Origin: Opitutia bacterium
Lineage (GTDB): Bacteria > Verrucomicrobiota > Verrucomicrobiia > Opitutales > Opitutaceae
Reading direction: 5' to 3'
NCBI GenBank assembly: GCA_003157575.1
Contig: PMKA01000392.1
Location: forward strand, 1 to 13,468
Length of the DNA: 13,468 nt
The notes under the pieces were generated by a model, which did not search any database, was not told the origin of the DNA, and was given only the letters and a program-made list of their open reading frames with translations. Of the stretch, positions 6,700 through 13,167 are shown piece by piece. Made by a program: the position numbers and the translations under genes. Within the stretch, counting starts at the first letter, position 1, and every line of letters starts with the position of its first letter.

Positions 6700-6993
6700 A
6701 TGCCCCAAAAAGAATGTGATCACTCCGTCTATGACCTCCGTGCGGCGCTGGACATCCATGCCCACGACAGTCAGACGCCTTTTCTCGCACGGCGGCAATC
6801 GCTTCGGGAGATCGTCGACAAAGCCCACGCCGACGCTCCGGTGCTTGAGAAGGAGCTCTACGACATTCAGCGACGGCTGGGCACGGCGGCGGAGAAACCG
6901 GGAGATGTCGACCGGGCCAGCGCCATCGGCCATCAGCTCACGAATCTGACCTGTCTGGCGGTGTTGATGCAGGGCCTTTCCGAGATGAGTTGA
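6700..6993 (+). CDS. Small hypothetical protein
   Basis: The product has 97 residues from the ATG at 6700; an in-frame TTG at 6691 would add three residues. It is hydrophilic and charged, with a probable helical segment (LREIVDKAHADAPVLEKELY) and a second around DRASAIGHQLTNLTCLAVLMQ. There is no signal peptide and no family I recognise. Codon third positions become clearly G/C-rich after about codon 12, which favours this frame over overlapping ones on both strands. It sits between the preceding hypothetical gene and an exported protein on the same strand, 80 bp before the latter's start. A perfect hairpin (6684-6698) ends one base before the ATG. It could still be non-coding. Confidence 0.45.
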   Translation: MPQKECDHSVYDLRAALDIHAHDSQTPFLARRQSLREIVDKAHADAPVLEKELYDIQRRLGTAAEKPGDVDRASAIGHQLTNLTCLAVLMQGLSEMS

Positions 6994-7073
6994 CGATGGA
7001 GGGGTCTGTCGGACCGGAGTCGCGACAGGCTGCCGGGGATCCGGTGACTTTTCCCGGGGTCGGAGAACTTCAT

Positions 7074-7817
7074 ATGCGAATCGTCCTGATCCTGTTGTTT
7101 GCCTGCTCCCTTTTGCGCGCCGACCCGCAGTCGGACCTCAAGTCGGCGCTGACCAGGCTCGGCGGGCGCGACCCGGTGAAGGCACGCGTCGAATTCCAGT
7201 CCTCGGGTCGCAACGGCGATGTGAGCAAGCTCGTGGGCGACGAAGGAAAGGCGACGGCCCTCGTCGAGGATGGCCCCGAGGGGCTGCGGATTTTCTGGAA
7301 CCGTTCGCTCGTCGAAAAGACGGCCGCAGAGCATCATGTGGAAGTGCTTGATCCTGACAAACCGTCCGGGGCCGGCCGTGCGATGGACGAGCTGACGGCC
7401 ACGCGCCTGGGCAGCTACCTGAATGCGGCGCCGGACCTGCTTGCGAAGCTTGAAATGGCGCAGCTGACCGGGGAGGAGGCCGACACGTTGGAGGGCCAGC
7501 CGGTCCGGAGGCTGACATTCAAGGTCACTCCGCCTCTGAACGAGCACAGCCGCAAGATCATCAAGCAAATAGATGCCACCGCCCTGGTCTGGACAGGCGC
7601 TGACGGCCTGCCGGTGGCGGCGGACTACCGCGTGCGCCTCAAGGGGCGGATCCTGCTGTTGGTCACGTTTGAATCCACCGAGACCGAGCAGTTCCGCTTC
7701 TGCCACACCGGGGACCGGCTCGTGGCAGTGCGGCACATCAGGGAGGTGCAGGGTTCCGGAGGCGGGGAGAGCAACCACCAGAAATCGATCGCAAGCGTCG
7801 TGGTCCTCGAACGTTGA
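7074..7817 (+). CDS. Exported hypothetical protein
   Basis: The product has 247 residues from the ATG at 7074, which has a GGAG Shine-Dalgarno at 7062-7065, one of the few good ribosome sites in the window. Residues 1-17 are a signal peptide (MRIVLILLFACSLLRA, then DPQ). There is one Cys at residue 11, but it lies inside the hydrophobic core, not in a clear lipobox, so a soluble periplasmic location is likelier than a lipoprotein. The mature part alternates short helices with beta-strands (LTGEEADTLEGQPVRRLTFKV, cut; LPVAADYRVRLKGRILLLVTFEST, cut; EQFRFCHTGDRLVAVRHIRE), loosely like the LolA/outer-membrane lipoprotein sorting fold, but no diagnostic motif is seen. The frame extends upstream to 6990; those codons lack coding character and would bury the signal peptide. 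Confidence 0.75.
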   Translation: MRIVLILLFACSLLRADPQSDLKSALTRLGGRDPVKARVEFQSSGRNGDVSKLVGDEGKATALVEDGPEGLRIFWNRSLVEKTAAEHHVEVLDPDKPSGAGRAMDELTATRLGSYLNAAPDLLAKLEMAQLTGEEADTLEGQPVRRLTFKVTPPLNEHSRKIIKQIDATALVWTGADGLPVAADYRVRLKGRILLLVTFESTETEQFRFCHTGDRLVAVRHIREVQGSGGGESNHQKSIASVVVLER

Positions 7818-7977
7818 GGCGGTTTGGTGAAAAGTGTGGCTGTGGGCGTGAGCCCCTCGATCTCGGCGCCTGTCGAAACGGCGGCCTCAAGCCTCGATGT
7901 GAGACATCCGGGCGGAGGTGCTTGGGCACGCCATGCTTGCCAGCCGTGCCGCCCCTGGCGTTTGCTTGAGCGCACGC

Positions 7978-8409
7978 ATGCGAGAGATCCTGTTCATTTG
8001 CACGGGGAACTACTACCGGAGCCGTTATTGTGAGGCGCTGTTCAACCACGAGGCGTCCCGACGCGGCCTCGGCTGGCGAGCGTTTTCACGCGGTCTGGCG
8101 ATCAACTTCGCGCCGCCCGGGCTTTCGCCCTTTACAGCCCGGCGGATGAAGGAACGGGGGATTCCCCGCGACACGACGGGGGAGGAGCCGGTTCAGGTGC
8201 AGGAGGCCGATCTCCTGCGCGCCGCGCGGGTTGTGGCGTTGAAGGAGGAGGAGCACCGGCCGATGGTCGCCCGGCTCCATCCCGCCTGGGAGCACCGGAT
8301 CATGTATTGGAAGATCAGCGATCTCGATGCGGCCACTGCGGAGGTTGCGCTCGCGGCCATTGAGGAGCGCGTCCTGGCGCTGATCGGGGAGCTTGAGCAG
8401 GCGGGGTGA
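7978..8409 (+). CDS. Low-molecular-weight protein-tyrosine-phosphatase-like protein
   Basis: The product has 143 residues. The N-terminal MREILFICTGNYYRSR carries the phosphatase P-loop C-x5-R-S with Cys8 as nucleophile and Arg14, at the end of the first beta-strand as in all LMW-PTPs and ArsC-type arsenate reductases. Normal family members read CxGNxCRS, where the second Cys protects the nucleophile; here it is Tyr13. The general-acid Asp usually lies in a late D-P pair; here the likely equivalents are Asp115 or Asp117 in WKISDLD, without the Pro. The enzyme probably dephosphorylates a phosphotyrosine protein or a small phosphate ester in the cytoplasm. The start at 7978 places the P-loop at the usual residue 8; the open frame reaches 7918 without family-like residues. 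It converges on the HTH-EIIA gene. Confidence 0.82.
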   Translation: MREILFICTGNYYRSRYCEALFNHEASRRGLGWRAFSRGLAINFAPPGLSPFTARRMKERGIPRDTTGEEPVQVQEADLLRAARVVALKEEEHRPMVARLHPAWEHRIMYWKISDLDAATAEVALAAIEERVLALIGELEQAG

Positions 8410-8432
8410 GGTTGGCAGGCCGGACTCCGATC

Positions 8433-8553
8433 CGCGGACAGGATTGGGATGGAGTTGTAGGAGCCCGCTTGCGGGCGGTTCTTTCTCCAGCATCGCCCGT
8501 GAGCAGGTTTGTGGAGCCGTCACGCGATAGCCATCCCTGTCCGCGAGGCAGGG
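8433..8553. repeat. REP/REPIN-like intergenic element
   Basis: The convergent spacer between the phosphatase and HTH-EIIA genes holds layered symmetry. CGCGGACAGG...GATGG at 8433-8452 is the inverse of CCATCCCTGTCCGCG at 8531-8545, matching all 15 bases with one 5-nt insertion. Inside lies GTAG (8457-8460) followed by a GCCCGC-TT-GCGGGC stem (8463-8476), the layout of REP sequences with a GTAG tetranucleotide. An alternative stem pairs CGGGCG (8472-8477) with CGCCCG (8494-8499). A second copy-like GTGGAGCC lies at 8511-8518. A 7-bp hairpin closes the right end (8535-8541 with 8547-8553). REP elements are mobilised in trans by RAYT-type transposases; none is in this window. Confidence 0.55.
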
Positions 8554-8576
8554 CGGGATCTTCCTGAACAAGGAGG

Positions 8577-9332
8577 CTACGTGCCGGACGAAGCAACCGC
8601 GCCGGGGGGCGTTTTCTTGCCGGCCAGGGCGTTTTGTTCGGCTTCGAGCAGATCGGAATACATCCCGGCGGCGTCGGGCGCCGCGAGGAGGCGGGACACG
8701 ATCTCGGTCTTTTGCACGATAAGACAAAGGCGGGCCAGCGTGTGCAGATGGATGCGCTCATCCTGGCAGCAGATCAGGAAGAAGAGCCATGTGGGCCGGC
8801 CGTCGGGCGCACCGAAGTGGATTTCCTGCATCGTGCGGCCCAGGACGATGAACGAGTCCTCGAAGCGGTAGGGCTGGATATTCCGGCAATGGAGGATCGC
8901 GAGGCCGCCCGGGAGACCGGTCGAACAGAGCTCCTCCCGTTGTTCGACGCTCGCAAGGAGATCCGCCGGATCGAGCACACGTCCCGTGCCCTCGGCCAGG
9001 GCGACCATGTCCCGGATGACGGATTTCTTCGTCTTCGACGTCATCGCGGCGGCAATGAAGCTGGCCTGCAGCAGGTCAGGGAGAAGCGTCTCATGAGCGA
9101 GGATTGCACGCGTTCCCAGGGTCGATTTTTGATGATAGGCCGCCAGGCGTTTCGGAGGCATGCCGAGTATCCGCTGCGAGGCCCACGCATCGAGTTCGCC
9201 GCGCACGAAAACGACCCGGCTGCCCCGGTTCTGGTGAGGAATGTCGGTCGACTTCACCAGTTGCTCCAGTTCGACGGGGGTCACATGCAGGTAGTCGGCG
9301 GCGGCGGCGGGATCTAGTATCCGGAAGGGCAT
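8577..9332 (-). CDS. HTH (excisionase/MerR-like) - PTS EIIA (PtsN-like) fusion protein
   Basis: The product has 251 residues. Residues 1-57 resemble an excisionase-type helix-turn-helix (ILDPAAAADYLHVTPVELEQ, then RVVFVRGELDAWASQ), a DNA-binding or protein-contact module. Residues 80-230 are a mannitol/fructose-type EIIA domain: LLASVEQREELCSTGLPGGL, then AILHCR with His148 as the likely phosphorylation site, EIHFGAPDGRPTWLFFLICC (170-189), and HLHTLARLCLIV (195-206). The usual motif is IPHxR; here Leu147 replaces Pro. EIIA proteins of this type accept phosphate from HPr and act in sugar uptake or, as PtsN, in regulation of nitrogen and potassium. With an N-terminal HTH and no EIIB/EIIC nearby, a regulatory role is likelier than transport. 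The Nudix gene is 88 bp upstream on the same strand. There is no strong Shine-Dalgarno. Confidence 0.82.
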   Translation of the reverse strand: MPFRILDPAAAADYLHVTPVELEQLVKSTDIPHQNRGSRVVFVRGELDAWASQRILGMPPKRLAAYHQKSTLGTRAILAHETLLPDLLQASFIAAAMTSKTKKSVIRDMVALAEGTGRVLDPADLLASVEQREELCSTGLPGGLAILHCRNIQPYRFEDSFIVLGRTMQEIHFGAPDGRPTWLFFLICCQDERIHLHTLARLCLIVQKTEIVSRLLAAPDAAGMYSDLLEAEQNALAGKKTPPGAVASSGT

Positions 9333-9420
9333 GGCAGCAGCCTAGCACCAAGGAGGTCGTCGGGGGACAAAAAAATGATGGCTGGACGCAGGGGGAACGG
9401 ATCTGCCGGTTGCCTGTGAT

Positions 9421-9933
9421 TCAAGCCGGGAAAAGGGCGCCACTCCCGCCGGGCGCAGGCAATTTAGGACCGGTCCGCAGCGCTTCGACCACGGGCAGAT
9501 CGGCGGCGGCGAGGTCGTAACCGTGAATCTCGGCGGGCCGAACCCACGCGATGGCAGAATGTTCCAACGCCCGGGGCTCCGGCGAGCCGGGGGCAAGGCA
9601 GCAGACAAAGGGGATCAGCTCGATCGTCGCCCAGTCATAGGCGTGGAGGGAGCGCGGCAACGGGCGGATCACGCGGATCTCACATGAGAGTTCTTCGTTG
9701 ATCTCGCGGACGAGCGCAGCTTCGGGGGTCTCCCCCGGCTCGACTTTGCCCCCGGGAAATTCCCATTTGAGTGCCTGGCGCTTGTGCGCGGGCCGTCGCG
9801 CGATCAACACGCGACCGTCGCGCTCGATCACGGCGGCGACAACGGGCAATGGAGGAGTATTCTGGCGCACGGCCGCATGTCTCTTCGATCGCGGCTCCTG
9901 CGGCAACTTAAACCGGGACGCAGGCGCGCCCAT
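9421..9933 (-). CDS. Nudix hydrolase (MutT-like NTP pyrophosphohydrolase)
   Basis: The product has 170 residues from the ATG at 9931-9933, which has a purine-rich GAAGAGAC just upstream; an in-frame TTG at 9972 would add 13 residues and is less likely. Residues 30-60 (VVAAVIERDGRVLIARRPAH, then WEFP) lead into the Nudix box starting at Gly62: Glu68, then Arg76-Glu77, with the metal-binding Glu80 and Glu81. The conserved Gly after the EE pair is Ser83. The arrangement, with the ALKWEFPGGKVEPGE stretch, is that of the MutT/NudG branch, which hydrolyses oxidised or modified (deoxy)nucleoside triphosphates to clean the nucleotide pool; exact substrate is not readable. The N-terminal 25 residues are basic and probably disordered. 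The gene is divergent from oadA and upstream of the HTH-EIIA gene. Confidence 0.87.
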   Translation of the reverse strand: MGAPASRFKLPQEPRSKRHAAVRQNTPPLPVVAAVIERDGRVLIARRPAHKRQALKWEFPGGKVEPGETPEAALVREINEELSCEIRVIRPLPRSLHAYDWATIELIPFVCCLAPGSPEPRALEHSAIAWVRPAEIHGYDLAAADLPVVEALRTGPKLPAPGGSGALFPA

Positions 9934-10069
9934 GTCTCTTCGGGAGGGATTCAGCTTCCCTAACAGGATCAAGAACCTCCGCTTGTAATCCGGACGATGG
10001 GAGCGATTTATTGCGGTTGAAGTTGAGCCCGCGGCGGTATTCGAGCACGTTGGAAGGTTCTATTTCACC

Positions 10070-11626
10070 ATGAGCGTTGTTCCCGTAATCTTCAACAATA
10101 CCGTCCTGCGTGACGGACACCAGTCGCTGGCCGCCACCCGCATGTCGACGAGCCAGATCGCGACCGTCGCGCCCGAGCTCGACACAGTCGGCTTCGGCGC
10201 CCTTGAAACATGGGGAGGCGCGACGATCGATTCCGGATTGCGTTTTCTTTCCGAATTCCCGTTTGACCGGCTCGACGCCGTCAAGAAGTTGGCGCCGAAG
10301 ACCCCGCACATGATGCTGCTGCGGGGCCAGAACATCGTGCAGTACACGAATTTTCCCGACGATGTCGTCGAGGCGTTTGTCACGACCTCGGCCCGGCACG
10401 GCATGGACATCTTCCGCGTGTTCGACGCGCTCAACGATCTTCGCAACATCGAGACTGCGGTCCGCGCGGTGAAGAAGGCCGGCAAGCACGCGCAGGGCGT
10501 TGTCTGCTACACCACCAGCCCGGTGCACACGCCCGAGATGCTGATCGAACTCGGAACGCAGATCGAGGCGATCGGCTGCGATTCAATCTGCATCAAGGAC
10601 ATGGCGGGCCTGCTTCCGCCCAATATCGCCTTCCAGATCGTGCGCGGCCTGAAGACGCGGGTGAAGATCCCCATTGTCGTTCACACCCATGAGACGGCGG
10701 GCTTCGGCGCGGCCGCCTATTACGCCGCGATCGAGGCGGGCGTGGATTCAGTGGATACTTCGATCTCCCCCTTTGCCAACGGCACCGGCCAGCCAGACAC
10801 GTGGCGCATGCTGCAGGCGTTGACGGGTCACCCGCGACGTCCGAGCTACGACCTGGCCAAACTCAGCCATCTGCGTGAAGAACTCACGCGGATCTATGCC
10901 GAGCTGGCCGCGTTCACCAGCCCGAGGAACGAGGTGGTGGACAACGACGTGCTCATCTATCAGGTGCCCGGAGGCATGCTCAGCAACTTCCGCAACCAGC
11001 TCAAGGAGCAGAAGATGGGCGACCGTTTCGTCGAAGTCATGCGCGAGATGCCGTACGTGCGCGAGTGCCTCGGCTGGATCCCGCTGGTGACGCCGACTTC
11101 GCAGATCGTCGGTGTGCAGGCCATGCTCAACGTGAAATTCGGCCGTTGGAAGAGTTTCTCGCCCGAAGCGATGAAGGTGGCGCTCGGCTATTACGGAAAG
11201 ACGCCCGGACCGATCGATCCCGAGGTTCTGGCGCTCGCCGAGAAACTCAGCGGCAAACCGCGTTTCGTCGGCCGGCCGGCCGACATGCTCGAGCCGCGCA
11301 TGCCCAAGCTCCGTGCAGAACTTGCGCAGAAGGGCCTTCCCTCGGACGACGAACATTGCGTCATCTATGCGATGTTTCCGCAGGAGCTCGAGAAGCTCTT
11401 CAAGGCTCGCGAAGCCAAGGCGGCGGCGCCCGCGCCTGTCGCCATTGCACCTGCCGCTCCCGCGGCTGCGCCTGTGGCGGCTCCGACGGTTGCTGCGACG
11501 CAGCCGGTGATCAAGGTCCCTTCACGGCCCCCGCTGGTAATTCCCGGGACAAGCAAGAAGATCAGCCATCTCGCGTTGACGATCGGCGGCAAGCGCCACG
11601 ATGTCCTGGTCGAGGAGCTGGCGTAG
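10070..11626 (+). CDS. oadA: Oxaloacetate decarboxylase alpha / pyruvate carboxylase carboxyltransferase subunit without biotinyl domain
   Basis: Cytoplasmic carboxyltransferase that moves CO2 between oxaloacetate (or another oxo acid) and biotin. Length is 518. The TIM barrel (about 5-260) carries TVLRDGHQSL (11-20, Asp15 metal ligand), the ALETWGGAT stretch (44-52), the lysine region CIKDMAG (174-180, Lys176 expected to be carbamylated), and HTHETAG (205-211, His205 and His207 metal ligands). The threonine loop reads NGTGQP (237-242) with Thr239 kept, where relatives usually have GTSQP. The conserved post-barrel domain follows (GGMLSNFRNQL, TPTSQIVGVQA, YYGKTPGP). An Ala/Pro-rich linker spans 449-490, then KKISHLALTIGGKRHDVLVEELA ends the protein in two pieces of strand, just where the biotin-carrier domain normally begins; no MKM biotinylation motif exists. 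A separate carrier protein is therefore expected. No oadB or oadG gene is adjacent. The ATG at 10070 has only a distant GGAAGG. Confidence 0.88.
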   Translation: MSVVPVIFNNTVLRDGHQSLAATRMSTSQIATVAPELDTVGFGALETWGGATIDSGLRFLSEFPFDRLDAVKKLAPKTPHMMLLRGQNIVQYTNFPDDVVEAFVTTSARHGMDIFRVFDALNDLRNIETAVRAVKKAGKHAQGVVCYTTSPVHTPEMLIELGTQIEAIGCDSICIKDMAGLLPPNIAFQIVRGLKTRVKIPIVVHTHETAGFGAAAYYAAIEAGVDSVDTSISPFANGTGQPDTWRMLQALTGHPRRPSYDLAKLSHLREELTRIYAELAAFTSPRNEVVDNDVLIYQVPGGMLSNFRNQLKEQKMGDRFVEVMREMPYVRECLGWIPLVTPTSQIVGVQAMLNVKFGRWKSFSPEAMKVALGYYGKTPGPIDPEVLALAEKLSGKPRFVGRPADMLEPRMPKLRAELAQKGLPSDDEHCVIYAMFPQELEKLFKAREAKAAAPAPVAIAPAAPAAAPVAAPTVAATQPVIKVPSRPPLVIPGTSKKISHLALTIGGKRHDVLVEELA

Positions 11627-11685
11627 CTTCCGGAAGCCAATCCGAAACGCCGGGGGCGGGCAGCGACAGAATCAACCAAGAATCC

Positions 11686-11747
11686 GTAGTTGAGGCGGAA
11701 TCCACTCGCTTACGCTCGCAGCTACCAGAAGCGGAAGCCTCAACTGC
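11686..11747. repeat. Long inverted repeat between oadA and the nucleoside hydrolase gene
   Basis: AGTTGAGGC (11688-11696) and GCCTCAACT (11737-11745) are a perfect 9-bp inverted repeat, extended by a G-U and a G-C pair to 11 bp (11686-11747). The 40-nt loop contains, on the minus strand, GGTAGCTGCGAGCGTAAGCG, which begins with a GTAG tetranucleotide and holds a GCGAG direct repeat. The element lies in the 132-bp convergent spacer. No T-run follows on either strand, so a dispersed repeat (REP-like) is as likely as a terminator. Confidence 0.45.
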
Positions 11748-11758
11748 AGGATCTTGAA

Positions 11759-12748
11759 TCAGGGAACGCGGCCGAGCAGGCGGTGGCTGAGGTGTGCCTC
11801 GAAGCCGGGGAGGTTCCTCCATCGCAACGCAACCCGGGCGCGGAACGGTCCGGTTTCGTCGCGGATTGTGAAGCCGTCATCGGTGATCCGGAAGCGTACG
11901 GGCTCGATTTCGACGAGGTCTTCAGCGTATGCGAGATGGACTGCGACGCAGTCGAACAGCGTTGTGGAACGGGTGGTGAAGAAATCGCACTTCATCCAGG
12001 TCACGCGCGGCGCGAACAGGCAGTAGCTTTCGATCACGGTCCGCACCAGCGGATCCGTCGGCGCCGCCGACCACACGGCCCTGTAGTTGTCGCCGCTCAA
12101 TGACACGAGGCCGCAGGTGTCGAGCGGCGTGAGGAGCACGTCCTTCCACGGCGCCGCCAGCACTGCGCGCAGGGCCGAAGGATCGACTTTCACGTTGTTC
12201 TCGGCGGCCGGCGGTCCGCCGTCGTAGCCGGTGGCAAAGCTCCCGTGCATGCCGACCAAACGGCAACGTGCCGCCATGCGCGGTTCGCGCTGCAGCGCCA
12301 AGGCAAGCGTCGGCACGGGACCGATCGCGATGATCGTGACCGGTTCCGGCGAGTTCATCGCAAGCGCGATCAGCGCGCCAACGCCGTCCGTGTCGACGTG
12401 CCCCGGGTATTTTGCCAGGTCGTAATCGCGCAGCCACGGCTGGAGATTCCGGTCCGCCTCCGCCATGGGTCCGAAATCGCGGCCGAGACCGACGGCCACG
12501 TCGGTTCGGCCTGCCTGCTCAAGCAGCCTGGCCGCAACCGCAGCCCGGTAGCGGGCGGCGCCGGTTTCCGTGAGCACGAGCTTCAGGTCGAGCTCCGGCG
12601 AACGAAGCAACAGCGCAAGCGCCCACGTGTCGTCAATGTCCGTGCCGATGTCGGTGTCGAGGACGACGGGCGTGCGGCTCGCCGCTGCGGACAGCGGGAC
12701 GGCAGCCCCGAACAAACACAGGGTCAGAAGGAAGGAGAATCTGTTCAT
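11759..12748 (-). CDS. Exported inosine/uridine-preferring nucleoside hydrolase family protein
   Basis: The product has 329 residues. Residues 1-23 are a signal peptide (MNRFSFLLTLCLFGAAVPLS, then AAA), so the enzyme should act in the periplasm. The N-terminal Asp cluster VVLDTDIGTDIDDTWALAL (28-46) is the calcium-binding signature of the IUNH fold, in the DTDxGxDxDD version common among exported members. Other landmarks are VTIIAIGPVPTLALAL, the ENNVKVDPSA stretch that matches the family's substrate-binding E-x-N-x-x-x-D-P region, and late LFDCVAVHLAY, equivalent to the D-P-x-A segment but with Cys for Pro. Family members cleave the N-glycosidic bond of ribonucleosides to ribose and base; periplasmic ones serve nucleoside scavenging. 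No permease is adjacent. The start at 12746-12748 has no clear Shine-Dalgarno. It converges with oadA. Confidence 0.87.
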   Translation of the reverse strand: MNRFSFLLTLCLFGAAVPLSAAASRTPVVLDTDIGTDIDDTWALALLLRSPELDLKLVLTETGAARYRAAVAARLLEQAGRTDVAVGLGRDFGPMAEADRNLQPWLRDYDLAKYPGHVDTDGVGALIALAMNSPEPVTIIAIGPVPTLALALQREPRMAARCRLVGMHGSFATGYDGGPPAAENNVKVDPSALRAVLAAPWKDVLLTPLDTCGLVSLSGDNYRAVWSAAPTDPLVRTVIESYCLFAPRVTWMKCDFFTTRSTTLFDCVAVHLAYAEDLVEIEPVRFRITDDGFTIRDETGPFRARVALRWRNLPGFEAHLSHRLLGRVP

Positions 12749-13089
12749 GGCAGAAAAATCAACGACCGGCCGGGCTCGCAGTTGCGGCGCCTGAACTGGC
12801 GGTGAGGGCTTCGGCCGACATTGGAACGGCGTAAGGTTTCACGCATGCGGTCGCTCACGCGCGACGGCGGATTGAACAGGAGAAAGCATGGTGCCTGGGG
12901 CCGGATTTTTGCCGGCAACTTGGGCCGATTTTCCAACGGACGCAATGCCTGGACCGGCAAATGCAGCTCCGGTTCATTCCTCGTGCTGCCCCCGAAGCTT
13001 CGGCCGGTCCCCGTCATAGCGGTGAGAGCGATCTCTCCTTGAAGATTTCACAGCCACCGAGAATTCTGATTCTAACGCACTGCCTCTCT
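12749..13089. other. Gene-poor stretch between nucleoside hydrolase and DUF433 module
   Basis: About 340 bp with no convincing gene. Short open frames exist on both strands (12821-13042 plus and 12745-13017 minus), but they overlap each other, have no ribosome site and no recognisable motif. Small symmetric sites are present: the palindrome TTGCCGGCAA at 12909-12918 and GAGAG-CGAT-CTCTC at about 13024-13037. Base composition falls towards AT at 13040-13110, unlike the neighbouring genes. It must contain the promoter of the minus-strand nucleoside hydrolase gene, but no clear hexamer pair was found. Confidence 0.5.
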
Positions 13090-13167
13090 TTAAGATTGCA
13101 CCGTCTGAATCAACGTTCCTCGGTTTGACCCTCTCGGATCGGTTCCTTGATCGAGGAAGAACGTCAT
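13090..13167 (-). pseudogene. Truncated DUF5615-like toxin reading frame
   Basis: The stop codon of the DUF433 gene overlaps an ATG in the ATGA arrangement (13164-13167). The new frame begins MTFFLDQGTD and stops after 25 codons at a TAA (13090-13092). DUF433 antitoxins are commonly followed, with the same overlap, by a DUF5615 PIN-like toxin of about 100-120 residues that starts with a beta-strand of the form M-x-F/L-x-x-D. Here the start fits, but the rest of the PIN fold (later acidic residues) is not found in any of the three minus-strand frames downstream. I infer a toxin gene cut by deletion or rearrangement; chance resemblance over eight residues remains possible. Confidence 0.45.

Noticed and set aside
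6652..6949. Alternative frames (minus 6652-6933, plus 6665-6949) over the small hypothetical ORF
   Set aside because: Codon third positions and residue composition favour the frame starting at 6700; the alternatives are Arg/Ser-rich and have no better start signals.
9333..9420. Intrinsic terminator in the spacer between the Nudix and HTH-EIIA genes
   Set aside because: A run of seven T residues is present on the minus strand (about 9370-9376), but no stable stem directly precedes it.
11627..11758. Frameshifted biotin-carrier domain after oadA
   Set aside because: All three plus-strand frames were read; none has an MKM-like motif or domain-like length, and the spacer holds an inverted repeat instead.
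12745..13042. Small open frames on both strands in the gene-poor stretch
   Set aside because: They overlap each other, lack ribosome sites, show no family motif, and the minus-strand one runs into the start of the nucleoside hydrolase gene.
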